Shown: positions 20,802 to 20,858 of the stretch, piece after piece
Position numbering within the stretch: the stretch's first letter is position 1
Layout: every line of letters begins with the position of its first letter
Assembly (NCBI GenBank): GCA_946481205.1
Contig: CAMLNB010000034.1
Span: 1 to 20,858, forward strand
DNA: 20,858 nucleotides
Reading direction: 5' to 3'
Source of the DNA: an uncultured Kangiella sp.
GTDB lineage: Bacteria > Pseudomonadota > Gammaproteobacteria > Enterobacterales > DSM-103792
Notes under the pieces: generated by a model
The model's input: the letters and a program-made list of their open reading frames with translations, nothing else
Database searches by the model: none
Told to the model about the DNA's origin: nothing
Made by a program: the position numbers and the translations under genes

Positions 20802-20858
20802 TTAGTGGCCGTGGCTGACCGAATGGGTCTGTACAGTCACCGGTACCGGGTTGCCGTC
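20802..20858 (-). CDS. C-terminal 18 residues of an upstream gene (partial)
   Basis: The minus strand enters the window reading DGNPVPVTVQTHSVSHGH and stops at TAA (20804-20802). The strong hairpin 8 nt downstream supports this as a real gene end. The His-rich tail (THSVSHGH) could bind metal, but 18 residues are too few to name a family. The frame is open to the window edge and the start lies outside. Confidence 0.6.
   Translation of the reverse strand, partial: DGNPVPVTVQTHSVSHGH

Overview
The window is almost entirely one gene. A single minus-strand reading frame runs without a stop from about 19915 to base 1 and leaves the window there. It encodes at least 6,638 residues of an exported, multi-domain repeat protein; its C-terminus and any anchor lie outside. 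The base composition (GC-rich by eye, not computed), codon habits, Sec-type signal peptide and domain repertoire suggest a Gram-negative bacterium, probably a gammaproteobacterium. That placement is inference; no taxonomic marker is present.

Layout along the minus strand (the direction of transcription). At 20858-20802 is the last 18 codons of an upstream gene, followed by a strong hairpin terminator (20793-20760). Next comes an ~840-bp spacer with no convincing gene; it carries a perfect 9-bp inverted repeat and a possible -10 box just upstream of the giant gene. The giant gene begins with a signal peptide (codons 1-37). An N-terminal block (about residues 38-3025) is an array of roughly two dozen Ig-like modules, one resembling Big_2 and many resembling the Big_7-type bacterial Ig fold with a recurring 'DDxG(I/V)xxV' motif. 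After a ~120-residue transition segment, the second block (from about residue 3146) changes plan. It is a higher-order repeat of [LVIVD-like beta-propeller blades]-[Big_5/SbsA-type Ig]-[TIG/IPT or Ig]-[TIG/IPT]. Five cycles of roughly 580-730 residues are complete and a sixth propeller has begun at the window edge.

The likely role is a giant extracytoplasmic or cell-surface protein, such as an adhesin or scaffold. This rests on domain content only; no catalytic site, partner gene or secretion apparatus is visible. The many long plus-strand open frames are antisense shadows of this gene. No RNA gene, mobile element, CRISPR array or phage gene was found.
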